NCBI GenBank assembly: GCA_964556885.1 | Contig: CAZKYP010000023.1 | Span: 1 to 25,410, forward strand | Length of the DNA: 25,410 nucleotides | DNA from: CAZKYP01 sp964556885 | Lineage (GTDB): Bacteria; Planctomycetota; Phycisphaerae; Sedimentisphaerales; Anaerobacaceae | Reading direction: 5' to 3' | Shown here: positions 7,759 through 16,500 of the stretch, one piece after another | How positions within the stretch are numbered: position 1 is the first letter of the stretch | How the letters are laid out: each line of letters begins with the position of its first letter | Translations under genes and position numbers: made by a program | Notes under the pieces: generated by a model | The model's database searches: none | What the model was told of the DNA's origin: nothing | The model's input: the letters and a program-made list of their open reading frames with translations, nothing else

Positions 7759-9993
7759 ATGAAACGTAAAATTCAATGGTCTCGAACGCAAATGTACCGG
7801 GTCCACAAGCCTTTGAAAATCGTTGCAGGCTTCGGCGAAGGTTCGCTTCCCGGCAAGGTTGTGTCACATCATGTGGTTGTTTCTGTAATTGCATTTATTA
7901 TCTTGATCTGCCTCGCTTTTCCTGTCAGCGGGCGGCCGGTGTCTGATAAATCGGACATTACTGCCGCAAAAGATAGGGAATACGTCTCAGGCGATGTGCC
8001 AAAGGACATCCCGGGGCAGGGAACCCAAACATCAACTCTGACCATCTCAGACACCGGGCCTATCAGTGATATGAATGTTAAACTCAACATCACACACCCG
8101 TTCGTTGCCGACCTTGACGTCTATCTGATTGCTCCGGATGGTGCGCGTATCGAGCTGTTCACCGACGTTGGGGGCGCATCGGACGATTTTAATGATACAG
8201 TCATCGATCAGGAGGCGGAGCAATCCATTACCGACGGCCGGGGTCCCTTTAGCGGCTCATATCGTCCGGAAGGAAATCTCGCCGAATTGTACGGCAAAGA
8301 TGTCACGGGCACTTGGACGCTTGAAGTCACTGATGATGCAGGCAAAACCCGGGCCGGGACTCTGAACTCGTGGTCGTTAATCGTGACAATCGAGGTTTTG
8401 GAGCCGCTGCTTCCACCTGTTATTCAGGCTGGAGAGAGCGTCCCGGGAGAAATCTACGATACCGTCTATTGGGAAGACATCGGCGAGGTTTATCAATATG
8501 GCAGCGATACCCCGGAGAGGATACGTGATCGCAGAACACTATTGTCACAGTTAATAATCGAAGACGCAGGTACAATTGAAGATTTGAATGTCATGGTGAA
8601 CATCAGTCATCCTCAGGATTCGGACCTGAACGTGTTTCTTATCGCTCCTGATGACCAGACGAGAATCGAGCTGTTCACGAACGTTGGAGAATCGGGCGTT
8701 AATTTCGAGGACACGGTGCTCGATGATGAAGCCTCGGTCTCGATTACCGAAGGTTCTGCTCCGTTTACCGGATCATACCGCCCTGAAGGCAGTCTTGCGG
8801 AGCTGAGCGGCCGGAATATCTCTGGTACGTGGACGCTCGAAATCACGGATGATTCACAGCGTTTTACAGGAACATTAAATTCATGGTCGCTGATTGCAGA
8901 CCTTGCAGATATTGCTTATTACGGCGAGTGTGCTAACGATGTTGATTTCAGTAACATTATATCTGACAGTGGTTGGATAACAGATACGAGCTACACATTC
9001 ACCGAACTGGTCCAGAGCGATCAGTATTGGTATCGGGTCAAAGCCAGGCCGCTGAAGACGTGGTTCCAAACCAGCCAGGAAGATTTTGGGAGCGGTGTTC
9101 TGACTGATACGGAAACCACGGGCGACGGAGATGTTGTGCTGCCGATGGGTGGCGGCGATCCCGACACCGAGCTCCACGTCATAGCCGATCCCAGCTTCGA
9201 GTCGGATACGCTCGCTGGATGGTCGGGTGACGGAAACGGCTCTGTTCTCGTTGGGGGCGTCATCGAAAATATGTTATGGGCTTCCGATGGTGACGGGGCT
9301 GGTATTGTATTGTTCAACTCAGGCTATTATTACGATAGAGGAGATTGGGGCGCCCTGATACAGCCTGTAGACTGGACGGGAGTTGATACGCTCGTGTTTG
9401 ACTATGCCAGCTTCGGTTATGCGAATCTGTTAATAGCAGAAGTCTATATTGGAGATACGCAGATTTGGTCGCGCAACGGAAGGAATGCTTCCAATCGACC
9501 GAACTATATATCCGCGGTCTATGATGTAAAGAAAGATGTTTCATCTTTCGAGGGTGTGCAGAACCTGTCACTCGTAGCCCAGTCTAAGGTTTCGGGATGG
9601 TTTGATGCCGGGATACTGTGGGACAACCTGCGGACTTACGGACCGGGTGTCGGTGTAACGTCCGGCGAGATTATTTCAAGTGCAATTGGCATTGGCGACA
9701 ACGATACGTGGCACATTTTGACATTCGATGCAACAACGCCAGACGGGACGGAGCTGACCCTTGACGTATTGCCGGCGGAGGGCGTGGATCCGATTCCGGG
9801 CTACGTGAATATTCCCAGCGGAACCGATCTTGGCGGTCTCGGTGAAAGGACAATCCGCCTTCGGGCGAATCTTTCAACGAGCAACCCGGGTGTTTCACCC
9901 ATGCTGCACGATTGGTCGATCTCTTACACAGATGCCGCCCGTGAAAGCAACTGGTCCAATGTAGTTCCCTCTGCATCGATAAACAGTAAATGA
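7759..9993 (+). CDS. Large exported protein with two P/Homo B domains
   Basis: The 744-residue protein has a long basic N-region (1-34) and one hydrophobic segment (about 38-58, VVVSVIAFIILICLAFPVSG), either an extended signal peptide or an anchor. Two P/Homo B beta-sandwich domains follow at about 88-210 and 258-380. Both carry the family patterns: ITHPFVADLDVYLIAPDG and ISHPQDSDLNVFLIAPDD, then GSYRPEG, GTWTLEV/ITDD and GTLNSWSL. These domains normally sit C-terminal to subtilisin/kexin proteases or other secreted enzymes and stabilise or target them. No protease domain or catalytic triad is visible here. The remaining 360 residues form beta-rich segments, including a jelly-roll-like part opening DPSFESDTLAGWSGDG. 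I chose ATG 7759 over TTG 7744 because GAGGAGA lies correctly before it. It stands alone between a promoter and a terminator. The role is probably surface or extracellular binding; the ligand is unknown. Confidence 0.85.
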   Translation: MKRKIQWSRTQMYRVHKPLKIVAGFGEGSLPGKVVSHHVVVSVIAFIILICLAFPVSGRPVSDKSDITAAKDREYVSGDVPKDIPGQGTQTSTLTISDTGPISDMNVKLNITHPFVADLDVYLIAPDGARIELFTDVGGASDDFNDTVIDQEAEQSITDGRGPFSGSYRPEGNLAELYGKDVTGTWTLEVTDDAGKTRAGTLNSWSLIVTIEVLEPLLPPVIQAGESVPGEIYDTVYWEDIGEVYQYGSDTPERIRDRRTLLSQLIIEDAGTIEDLNVMVNISHPQDSDLNVFLIAPDDQTRIELFTNVGESGVNFEDTVLDDEASVSITEGSAPFTGSYRPEGSLAELSGRNISGTWTLEITDDSQRFTGTLNSWSLIADLADIAYYGECANDVDFSNIISDSGWITDTSYTFTELVQSDQYWYRVKARPLKTWFQTSQEDFGSGVLTDTETTGDGDVVLPMGGGDPDTELHVIADPSFESDTLAGWSGDGNGSVLVGGVIENMLWASDGDGAGIVLFNSGYYYDRGDWGALIQPVDWTGVDTLVFDYASFGYANLLIAEVYIGDTQIWSRNGRNASNRPNYISAVYDVKKDVSSFEGVQNLSLVAQSKVSGWFDAGILWDNLRTYGPGVGVTSGEIISSAIGIGDNDTWHILTFDATTPDGTELTLDVLPAEGVDPIPGYVNIPSGTDLGGLGERTIRLRANLSTSNPGVSPMLHDWSISYTDAARESNWSNVVPSASINSK

Positions 9994-10030
9994 TTTAATG
10001 GAAAACCACGGGATTGATCCGGATTGATAC

Positions 10031-10070
10031 AGGGGCTGTAAGCTTCAGACTTACAGCCCTTGTTTTTTGT
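10031..10070 (+). terminator. Intrinsic terminator after the P-domain gene
   Basis: A 12-bp stem (AGGGGCTGTAAG / CTTACAGCCCTT, one G-U pair) with a seven-base loop is followed by GTTTTTTGTT, 37 bases after the stop. Confidence 0.85.
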
Positions 10071-10179
10071 TCCGTTTAATAAAATTCTCCTGAATCTTTT
10101 ACTGTCTCTGCCCACAGGATGCGTTATGGCGAAGCCGGGTAGAGAAATTTCCCCCGTTTTTCTTTTCTTATTTTCTTTC

Positions 10180-10207
10180 TTTATATGCGAGTCGCAACGG
10201 GTATAAT
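10180..10207 (+). promoter_or_regulatory. Probable rnr promoter
   Basis: A perfect TATAAT at 10202-10207 lies 46 bases before the rnr start. The best -35 candidate is TTTATA at 10180-10185 (4 of 6, 16-base spacer). The terminator at 10031-10070 isolates rnr from the gene upstream, so a promoter is needed here. Confidence 0.45.
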
Positions 10208-10253
10208 GTCGGTATGGAAATATTTTATATTAGTAAGGGAGTACATTTAGCGA

Positions 10254-12470
10254 ATGGCGGAAGTATTTAAGAAAAGAATAGTCAAGCTGCTCAGGCACAG
10301 CGATTATGAGCCGCTCAAGCTGGCGCAGTTGGCAAAGGCGCTGGGTGTAAGCTCGGAGAATTACGAACATTTCAAGGCGGAATTCGACCAGATGCGGCGG
10401 GCCGGTCACGTCGTAATCGGCGCCAAGAACCTGATAAGTCTGCCGTCTTTGAGCGGCCAGATTGTCGGGACTTTCAGGGCGAATCCCAAGGGCTTCGGTT
10501 TTATAACACCGCTCGAAACCAATACGCACGGTGATTTGTTCATCCCGCCGGATTCGACCGCCGAGGCCATGACCGGTGACGTTGTTGTTGCAAAGGTCAA
10601 GAAGAGCGGCAAGAAGGATGGGCAGATGCGCGCCTCCGGCGAGGTGATTCGGATTCTCGAAAGGGCTCAGAACAGGTTTGTGGGCATGCTGACTAAACGT
10701 CCGGAAGGGTGGTTCGTTCAACCGGACGGCAGGAGTTTTGTCGAGCCGATTTCAGTTGACGATGTCGGTGCAAAAGGGGCAAAGGAAAAAGACAAGGTCG
10801 TGGTCGAGATACTTTCGTATCCGAGCGAGAAGTATCTGGCACGCGGCGTAATCATCGAGGTGCTTGGCAAGGCGGGTCGATACGATACGGAGATAAAATC
10901 GATAATCGCCCAGTTTCATCTGCCGCTGGAATTCGACGCCGATTGTAACGAGCAGGCCCACAGGGCCGCCGTCGACTTTAAGCCGGCGCAAACCGACAAA
11001 CGGGTGGACATTACAGGTAAAACCATCGTTACGATAGACCCGCCCGATGCGAAGGATTTCGACGATGCGATAAGCCTCGAAACCGATTCGGACGGCAACT
11101 GGGTTTTGGGTGTCCACATCGCCGATGTGAGCACCTTCGTGACGGTGGATTCGCCGCTGGATGTCGAGGCGAAGCTCCGGGGCAACAGCATCTATCTGCC
11201 GGGCAAGACGATTCCGATGCTGCCGGAGGTTTTGAGCAACGGAATTTGCAGCCTTCAGCCCGACCAGAAACGGTATGTTAAAAGTGCGTACCTGACTTAT
11301 GACCGAGAGGGCAATATCCTTCGAAGAAGTTTTGCCAATTCCATAATATGCTCGACCCAGCGTCTGACATACCTGCAGGCCGACGGGATTCTGAAAGGTC
11401 ACACCAAAGACACAAAGCCGGGAGTTATCAAGCTGTTAAAAAATATGGAAACGCTCAGCCGGGCCATAGAAAGAAGAAGGACAAAGAACGGCATGATACA
11501 TCTTGATTTGCCCGAGACCGAGCTTGAGATGGACGCCGCGGGGCAGGTGGTCGATGCTCATCCGGCGGACGACTGCTATCCGCATACGATTATCGAGATG
11601 TTCATGGTCGAGGCAAACGATGCGGTTGCCTCGTTGCTGGATAAGCTTAATATTCCTTTTCTCCGGCGGATTCACCCGGAGCCGGATGTTTTGAGCATGA
11701 AGAAACTCGCCGAGCTGGTCAGGGCGTTCGGATACAGTCTGCCGAGAAATCCCGATCGCAGGGCGATTCAGGATTTGCTGGGCGCCGTCAAGGGGGCGGA
11801 ATGTTCTTTCGGTGTGAACCTGGCGGTTCTGCGTAGCTTCGAAAAGGCCCAGTATGCGCCGCTGAATATCGGCCATTACGCACTGGCTTCGACTCATTAC
11901 TGTCACTTTACAAGCCCCATCCGCAGGTACGCGGACCTGCTTGTCCATCGCGCCCTGGAATGTTACCTGCAGGATCGTGTCGATTCGACAAAGCAGTCTG
12001 CTGCTACACAGGACCTGGTTGAGATCGGCAAGCACATAACCTTTACCGAACAGCGAGCTGATGATGCGGAACATGAATTAAAGACCGTGCTGATATTGCA
12101 GATGTTGAGCAAAAAAATCGGCCAGCAGTTGGATTGTGTTGTGACCGGCCTGACGGGCTTCGGTATATTCGTGCAGTCGAAGAAATACGGCATCGAGGGT
12201 CTTATTCGGATGGTCGACCTGGGACCGGAGCAGTGGAAATATAACGACAAAGCTCATTGCATCACCTCACAGAGTTCCGGCCGCAGTGTCTGCCTTGGGC
12301 AGGTGATGAAGGTAAATATCGTCTCGGTAAATATCCCGGCCCGCCAGTTAAACGTTGCTCCAGCCGAGCCGCTGGTCGGCACGGTCCGAAAGACAAAATC
12401 CGATAAGATACGGAAGAAAAAACCAAAAAAAGAACGCACTCGCAAACGCCAGAGAAGAAAAAAGAGATAA
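10254..12470 (+). CDS. rnr: Ribonuclease R (RNase II/RNB family 3'-5' exoribonuclease)
   Basis: RNase R degrades structured RNA processively from the 3' end. The 738-residue order is canonical: an N-terminal winged helix (about 1-60, LKLAQLAKALGVS), cold-shock OB folds (KGFGFITPLETNTHGDLFIPP at about 79-99 and a second near 140-200), the RNB catalytic domain, and a C-terminal S1 domain (DCVVTGLTGFGIFVQSK at about 625). The metal-binding motif TIDPPDAKDFDDAIS at about 259-273 supplies the catalytic aspartates, and HYCHFTSPIRRYADLLVHR is the conserved RNB C-terminal signature. The last 25 residues are Lys/Arg-rich (PKKERTRKRQRRKKR), as in other RNase R proteins, probably aiding RNA or ribosome binding. 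The ribosome site is weak (GGGAG 14 bases before the ATG). It has its own promoter region and is followed by the decayed element at 12567. Confidence 0.97.
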   Translation: MAEVFKKRIVKLLRHSDYEPLKLAQLAKALGVSSENYEHFKAEFDQMRRAGHVVIGAKNLISLPSLSGQIVGTFRANPKGFGFITPLETNTHGDLFIPPDSTAEAMTGDVVVAKVKKSGKKDGQMRASGEVIRILERAQNRFVGMLTKRPEGWFVQPDGRSFVEPISVDDVGAKGAKEKDKVVVEILSYPSEKYLARGVIIEVLGKAGRYDTEIKSIIAQFHLPLEFDADCNEQAHRAAVDFKPAQTDKRVDITGKTIVTIDPPDAKDFDDAISLETDSDGNWVLGVHIADVSTFVTVDSPLDVEAKLRGNSIYLPGKTIPMLPEVLSNGICSLQPDQKRYVKSAYLTYDREGNILRRSFANSIICSTQRLTYLQADGILKGHTKDTKPGVIKLLKNMETLSRAIERRRTKNGMIHLDLPETELEMDAAGQVVDAHPADDCYPHTIIEMFMVEANDAVASLLDKLNIPFLRRIHPEPDVLSMKKLAELVRAFGYSLPRNPDRRAIQDLLGAVKGAECSFGVNLAVLRSFEKAQYAPLNIGHYALASTHYCHFTSPIRRYADLLVHRALECYLQDRVDSTKQSAATQDLVEIGKHITFTEQRADDAEHELKTVLILQMLSKKIGQQLDCVVTGLTGFGIFVQSKKYGIEGLIRMVDLGPEQWKYNDKAHCITSQSSGRSVCLGQVMKVNIVSVNIPARQLNVAPAEPLVGTVRKTKSDKIRKKKPKKERTRKRQRRKKR

Positions 12471-12533
12471 ACCGGCGTATGGCCGATTCTTATGCATCTT
12501 AATATTTAAGCACCTCATTTGTTGTATTAAGGT

Positions 12534-12561
12534 TTGACATTTTTCAGCAATTTTGTAACAA
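12534..12561 (+). promoter_or_regulatory. Promoter upstream of the decayed element, probably serving efp-secA
   Basis: A perfect TTGACA (12534-12539) and TAACAA (12556-12561) are separated by 16 bases. This is the only strong promoter I see between rnr and efp. The decayed four-helix-bundle element lies just downstream, so an efp transcript from here would carry about 370 bases of remnant leader. Confidence 0.5.
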
Positions 12562-12566
12562 TTCTT

Positions 12567-12600
12567 AATTCGTGATTCGTGGATTGTGAATCGTGAGTTG
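12567..12600. repeat. Left inverted-repeat arm of the four-helix-bundle element
   Basis: The arm begins AATTCGTGATTCGTGGATTG. Its core TCGTGATTCGTGG matches the reverse complement of the right arm at 12888-12928 at 22 of 29 aligned positions. The arm is itself made of degenerate ATTCGTG words. It lies 21 bases before the decayed gene's ATG. Confidence 0.65.
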
Positions 12601-12620
12601 ATAATACAGATAAGTGTTGA

Positions 12621-12889
12621 ATGAAAGTAAAAAGTTACAAAGAATTAAATGTTTGGAAAAAGGGGATGGAAATAGTTGAGTGTATATACGATATTACAGA
12701 AAAGTTCCCACAAAAGGACTTATATGTACTTACATCACAAATACAAAGATCGGCAATAAGTGTACCATCAAATATTGCAGAAGGTTTTGCCCGTGGACAT
12801 ACTGCCGAATACAGAAGGAAGATTTAGATCATGAGAGTCGAATGTTAATGAATTTAATCAAGAGTTTAATTAAAAATGTAAAGCCATAA
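12621..12889 (+). pseudogene. Decayed four-helix-bundle (23S rRNA intervening-sequence-type) gene
   Basis: The first 68 codons read as the N-terminal half of the four-helix-bundle family (S23 / IVS-protein type): YKELNVWKKGMEIVECIYDI, then LTSQIQRSAISVPSNIAEGF and HTAEYRR, after which the frame stops at 12828. In another frame of the next 60 bases comes DHESRMLMNLIKSLIKNVKP, the family's usual C-terminal helix. The middle, normally about 35-40 residues with helix 3, is missing, and the two halves are out of frame, so one internal deletion explains the damage. Intact members are about 115-125 residues. The family is encoded inside 23S rRNA insertions in some bacteria and as scattered single genes in others; a relative (Avd) assists diversity-generating retroelements. 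The segment is clearly AT-richer than its neighbours and is bounded by inverted repeats, suggesting acquisition. Confidence 0.8.
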
Positions 12890-12928
12890 TTACGAATCGC
12901 GAATCACTAAACACGAGTCACGATTTTT
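12888..12928. repeat. Right inverted-repeat arm of the four-helix-bundle element
   Basis: The arm begins AATTACGAATCGCGAATCAC and ends ACACGAGTCACGATTTTT. It pairs with the left arm (12567-12600) and begins within the stop codon of the decayed gene. efp starts only 13 bases after it. Confidence 0.65.
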
Positions 12929-12940
12929 GGAGTAAATAAA

Positions 12941-13501
12941 ATGAAAGCATCCCAGATGCAAAAAGGTCAGACCATAATAATTGACGGCAAGTTGTACGCT
13001 ATTGTGGATTATCAGCACGTCAAATTAGGTAAAGGCGGGGCGGTCTATCAGACGAAGCTCAAGAGTATCGCGGACGGCTCGATCCAGAATGTTCGCCTGC
13101 GCTCGGAAGAGAATGTCGAAGAGGCGTTTCTTGATAAACGGACTTATGAATACCTGTATTCTTCCGGCAGCAACCACATTCTTATGGATACCACAACATA
13201 CGACCAGATTACTCTCGACGACGATGCATTCGGCGACGGGCAGAAATATCTCAAGCCGAATACCCAGTTGCAGGTAAGCATGTTCGAGGGCAGGCCGGTT
13301 ATTGTAACTTTGCCGATAACGGTGGATCTGGCGGTCGTCGATACGCCGCCCGAGATCAAAGGCGCTACCGCCACGAATCAGAACAAGCCGGCGACACTGG
13401 AAACCGGTCTTGTTGTGCAGGTGCCGTGCTTTGTCAAAATCGGTGACCTGCTTCGAATTGATACTCGCACATGTGAGTATATGACAAGAGTCAAGGAATA
13501 A
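12941..13501 (+). CDS. efp: Elongation factor P
   Basis: EF-P relieves ribosome stalling at consecutive prolines by binding between the P and E sites. The 186 residues have normal length and the three beta-barrel domains: a KOW-like domain I (1-63, KGQTIIIDGKLYAIVDYQHVK), an OB domain II (about 68-128), and domain III ending with GLVVQVPCFVKIGDLLRIDT, the family's C-terminal signature. The functional tip loop is KLGKGG, with Lys31 in the position modified in other bacteria; most sequences have Pro two residues before this Lys, here it is Leu29. No EpmA, EpmB, EarP or YmfI-type modification gene is in the window. The ATG follows GGAG at eight-base spacing. secA begins 53 bases downstream with no terminator between, so the two are probably co-transcribed. 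Confidence 0.96.
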   Translation: MKASQMQKGQTIIIDGKLYAIVDYQHVKLGKGGAVYQTKLKSIADGSIQNVRLRSEENVEEAFLDKRTYEYLYSSGSNHILMDTTTYDQITLDDDAFGDGQKYLKPNTQLQVSMFEGRPVIVTLPITVDLAVVDTPPEIKGATATNQNKPATLETGLVVQVPCFVKIGDLLRIDTRTCEYMTRVKE

Positions 13502-13554
13502 ACCGTCAACGTCATTCCCGTTCAGGTGTGTACAGGATTGACAGGAGAACGATA

Positions 13555-16500
13555 GTGTTAGGAAAAGTAAGCAAGACACTTGTTAAGGTTTTCGGCTCAC
13601 GGAACGAGCGGCTGGTAAAAAGTTATATGGCGGTCGCAAAGAATGCCGGCCAGTTTGAGGAGCAGATAAAGAATCTCGACGACGAGGCGCTGAAGGCCAG
13701 GACCGCCGAGTTCAAGGCCGCCATAAAGGCGGGGACCAGGGCGGAGGATATATTGCCGGAGGCCTTTGCGGTTGTCCGGGAAGCGGCCAGGCGGAATGTC
13801 GAGATGCGGCATTTCGACGTGCAGCTTATCGGGGGCAATGTACTTTTCGACGGCAAGATTGCCGAAATGGCTACCGGCGAAGGCAAAACTCTGGTGGCGA
13901 CGCTTGCGGCGTACCTGGTTCATCTTACCGGCAGGAAGGTGCATGTCATTACGGTCAATGATTATCTGGCCAAACGCGATGCCGAGTGGATGGGGCCGAT
14001 ATACCAGGCTCTTGGCTTGACGGTGGGCGCGATTCAGGCGGATATGGACACGGCCGGCGACGAGCGGAAAAATCAGTATGCATGTGATATAACCTACGGT
14101 ACGAACAACGAGTTCGGTTTCGATTACCTCCGCGACAATATGAAAATGTCGCTCGAGAAAATGGTACAGGGACCGCTGCAATATGCGATCATCGACGAGG
14201 TCGATTCGATTCTGATAGACGAGGCGAGAACCCCGCTGATTATCTCCGGCCCGGCCTTCGATGATGTCACCAGGTACAAGAAGGCCGACCAGGTCGCCCG
14301 AAAGCTGATAAGCCTTCAGAGCAGCTACGACCAGATTAAAAAACGAATCGATTCGGCCGAGCGGACGATAGCCAACGCCCAGGGCGAGCTGGCGGAAGCG
14401 AAAAAAGACAAAGAAAACGAGCGAATCGAAAAGGCTCAAAAAGCAATCGAAAAAAGCCAGGTCGAGCTCGAAGCCGCTCAGGCCAGATTGACGGAAGCTA
14501 CACAATATTATGAAGTCGAATACGATAAAAAAGCGGCCAATCTTACACACGAAGGTGTAGGGGCCGCTCAGGAGATAGCGGGGGTTGGGTCGTTCTACAC
14601 GGGGGCGAATGACGATTGGGATAAACTCCTCCGACAGAGCCTGCGCGCCCATGTGACATTCGAGAAGGAAAAAGACTATGTCGTCATGGACGGCAAGGTC
14701 ATCATCGTCGACGAGTTTACGGGCCGATTGATGCACGGCCGGCAGTGGTCCGACGGGCTGCACCAGGCGGTCGAGGCAAAGGAAGGCGTCACCATCAAGG
14801 AAGAAAGCCAGACGCTTGCCACTATCACGCTGCAAAATTTCTTCAAACTCTACGACCAGATAGCGGGCATGACCGGCACCGCCGAGACCGAGTCCGAAGA
14901 GTTTATGAACATCTACAAGCTCGACGTTGTCGTGATACCGACCAACATGCCGTGCATCAGGGACGACCGCGAGGATGTGATATACAAATCCATGCGTGAA
15001 AAGTTCGACGCAATCGTGGAGGAGATTAACCGTATCAGCTCGGAGGGCAGGCCGCTGCTGATAGGTACCATCAGTATCGAGAAAAGCGAGGCCCTGTCTG
15101 CGGCCCTGATGAAAAGGTACGGTCTGGAGCATGAGGTGCTCAACGCCAAGCAGCATGCACGGGAAGCTCAAATCGTTGTCAAAGCCGGTCAGCAGCACCA
15201 AGGCCGCGACGGCTCGATGCGGGGCAACGTGACAATCGCGACGAACATGGCCGGTCGCGGCACCGATATCAAGCTCGGTCCGGGCGTGGCCGACATCGGC
15301 GGACTTCACATTCTCGGCACCGAGCGTCACGAGGCCAGGAGAATCGACAACCAGCTTCGCGGACGCGCAGGCAGGCAGGGTGACGCCGGCTCCGGCCAGT
15401 TTTTCCTGAGCTTCGACGATGATTTGATGCGAGTCTTTGCCCCGGAGTGGACCGTCAAGGCGCTCTCCTGGATCGGGTGGGAGGAAGGCCAGCCGATTTA
15501 CCACAAGAGGATAAGCAAAGGCATCGAGAAGGCCCAGAAGAAAGTCGAAGAGAAAAACTTCGAGACCAGAAAGAGCCTTCTCGAATACGATGAGGTGATG
15601 GACTACCAGCGGAAGATTTTCTATTCGCGCAGAAAGCAGATTCTGGCCGGAAAAAAGCTCAAGGAACTCATCCAGGAGATGATAGATTCCGCTATTGAAA
15701 ATAGCTGCAAAACGATACTCGGCGGTGACTATCCTGTCAGGTGTATCGAAGAATGGGCACGCGTCAATTTCAGCGTCGATTTGAAACTTTCAAATATTGC
15801 CGATACCACTGTCGAACAGATCGAGATGAGGATAAAAGAGCAGGCGAAGGCCGAAGTAACCAACAATATCTCGCTGTCGATGGGTGAGTATCTGGAGGAC
15901 TACAGTGACCCGAAGACGTGGGACATCTCCGGCCTGTGCAAGTGGGCGATGAGCACATTTAAGGTTAATTTAAGCCCGTCGAAGGTCAAAAGCCAGTCGC
16001 CGGAAGAAATCGAGGAGCAGTTGGCCGCCGCCGCCGCCGAGCAGGTCGACAAGAAGGATTGTATACAACTGGTCGATTTTCTAAAGGAGGATTTTGCCGT
16101 CCGCAAGTTCGCCGAATGGGCGCGTGCCAAGTTCGACGTGAAACTGGATGTCACCGAGCTTGCCCGGCTAAATGCCGCTCAAATACGCAAGCAGCTTGCC
16201 GATAAAGTTGCAGAAAGATATAAGCGACGGGAGATTGAGTACCCGGTCGAGTTTGCGATGAACATGGTATACGGCCCACAGGGGACTAACGTGTATGCGT
16301 TCGAAACGCTTGCCGACTGGGCCAACAAAAAATACAATGCGAATTTGACGGCCGAAAAGATTCAGGATGCCAAGCCGCGCGCGCTGCAAAAACAGCTTTT
16401 GGAGTTGAGCGAGAGTTTTAATGACGGCCAACTGGAAAGGGAAATTTCAGAAAAAGTCGCCGCATTTAATAAAACGGAACTTCTCAAGTGGGCGAACGAG

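Noticed and set aside
12621..12889. A diversity-generating retroelement, since Avd is a four-helix-bundle relative
   Set aside because: No reverse transcriptase, template repeat or variable repeat is present; the gene is a decayed stand-alone copy.
12567..12928. A CRISPR-like array from the repeated ATTCGTG words
   Set aside because: The repeats are degenerate, very short, face each other and enclose a gene remnant instead of regular unique spacers.
13597..15504. A 635-codon open frame antisense to secA
   Set aside because: It mirrors a strongly supported secA frame, has no domain I recognise and no start signals. Long antisense frames are common opposite GC-rich genes.
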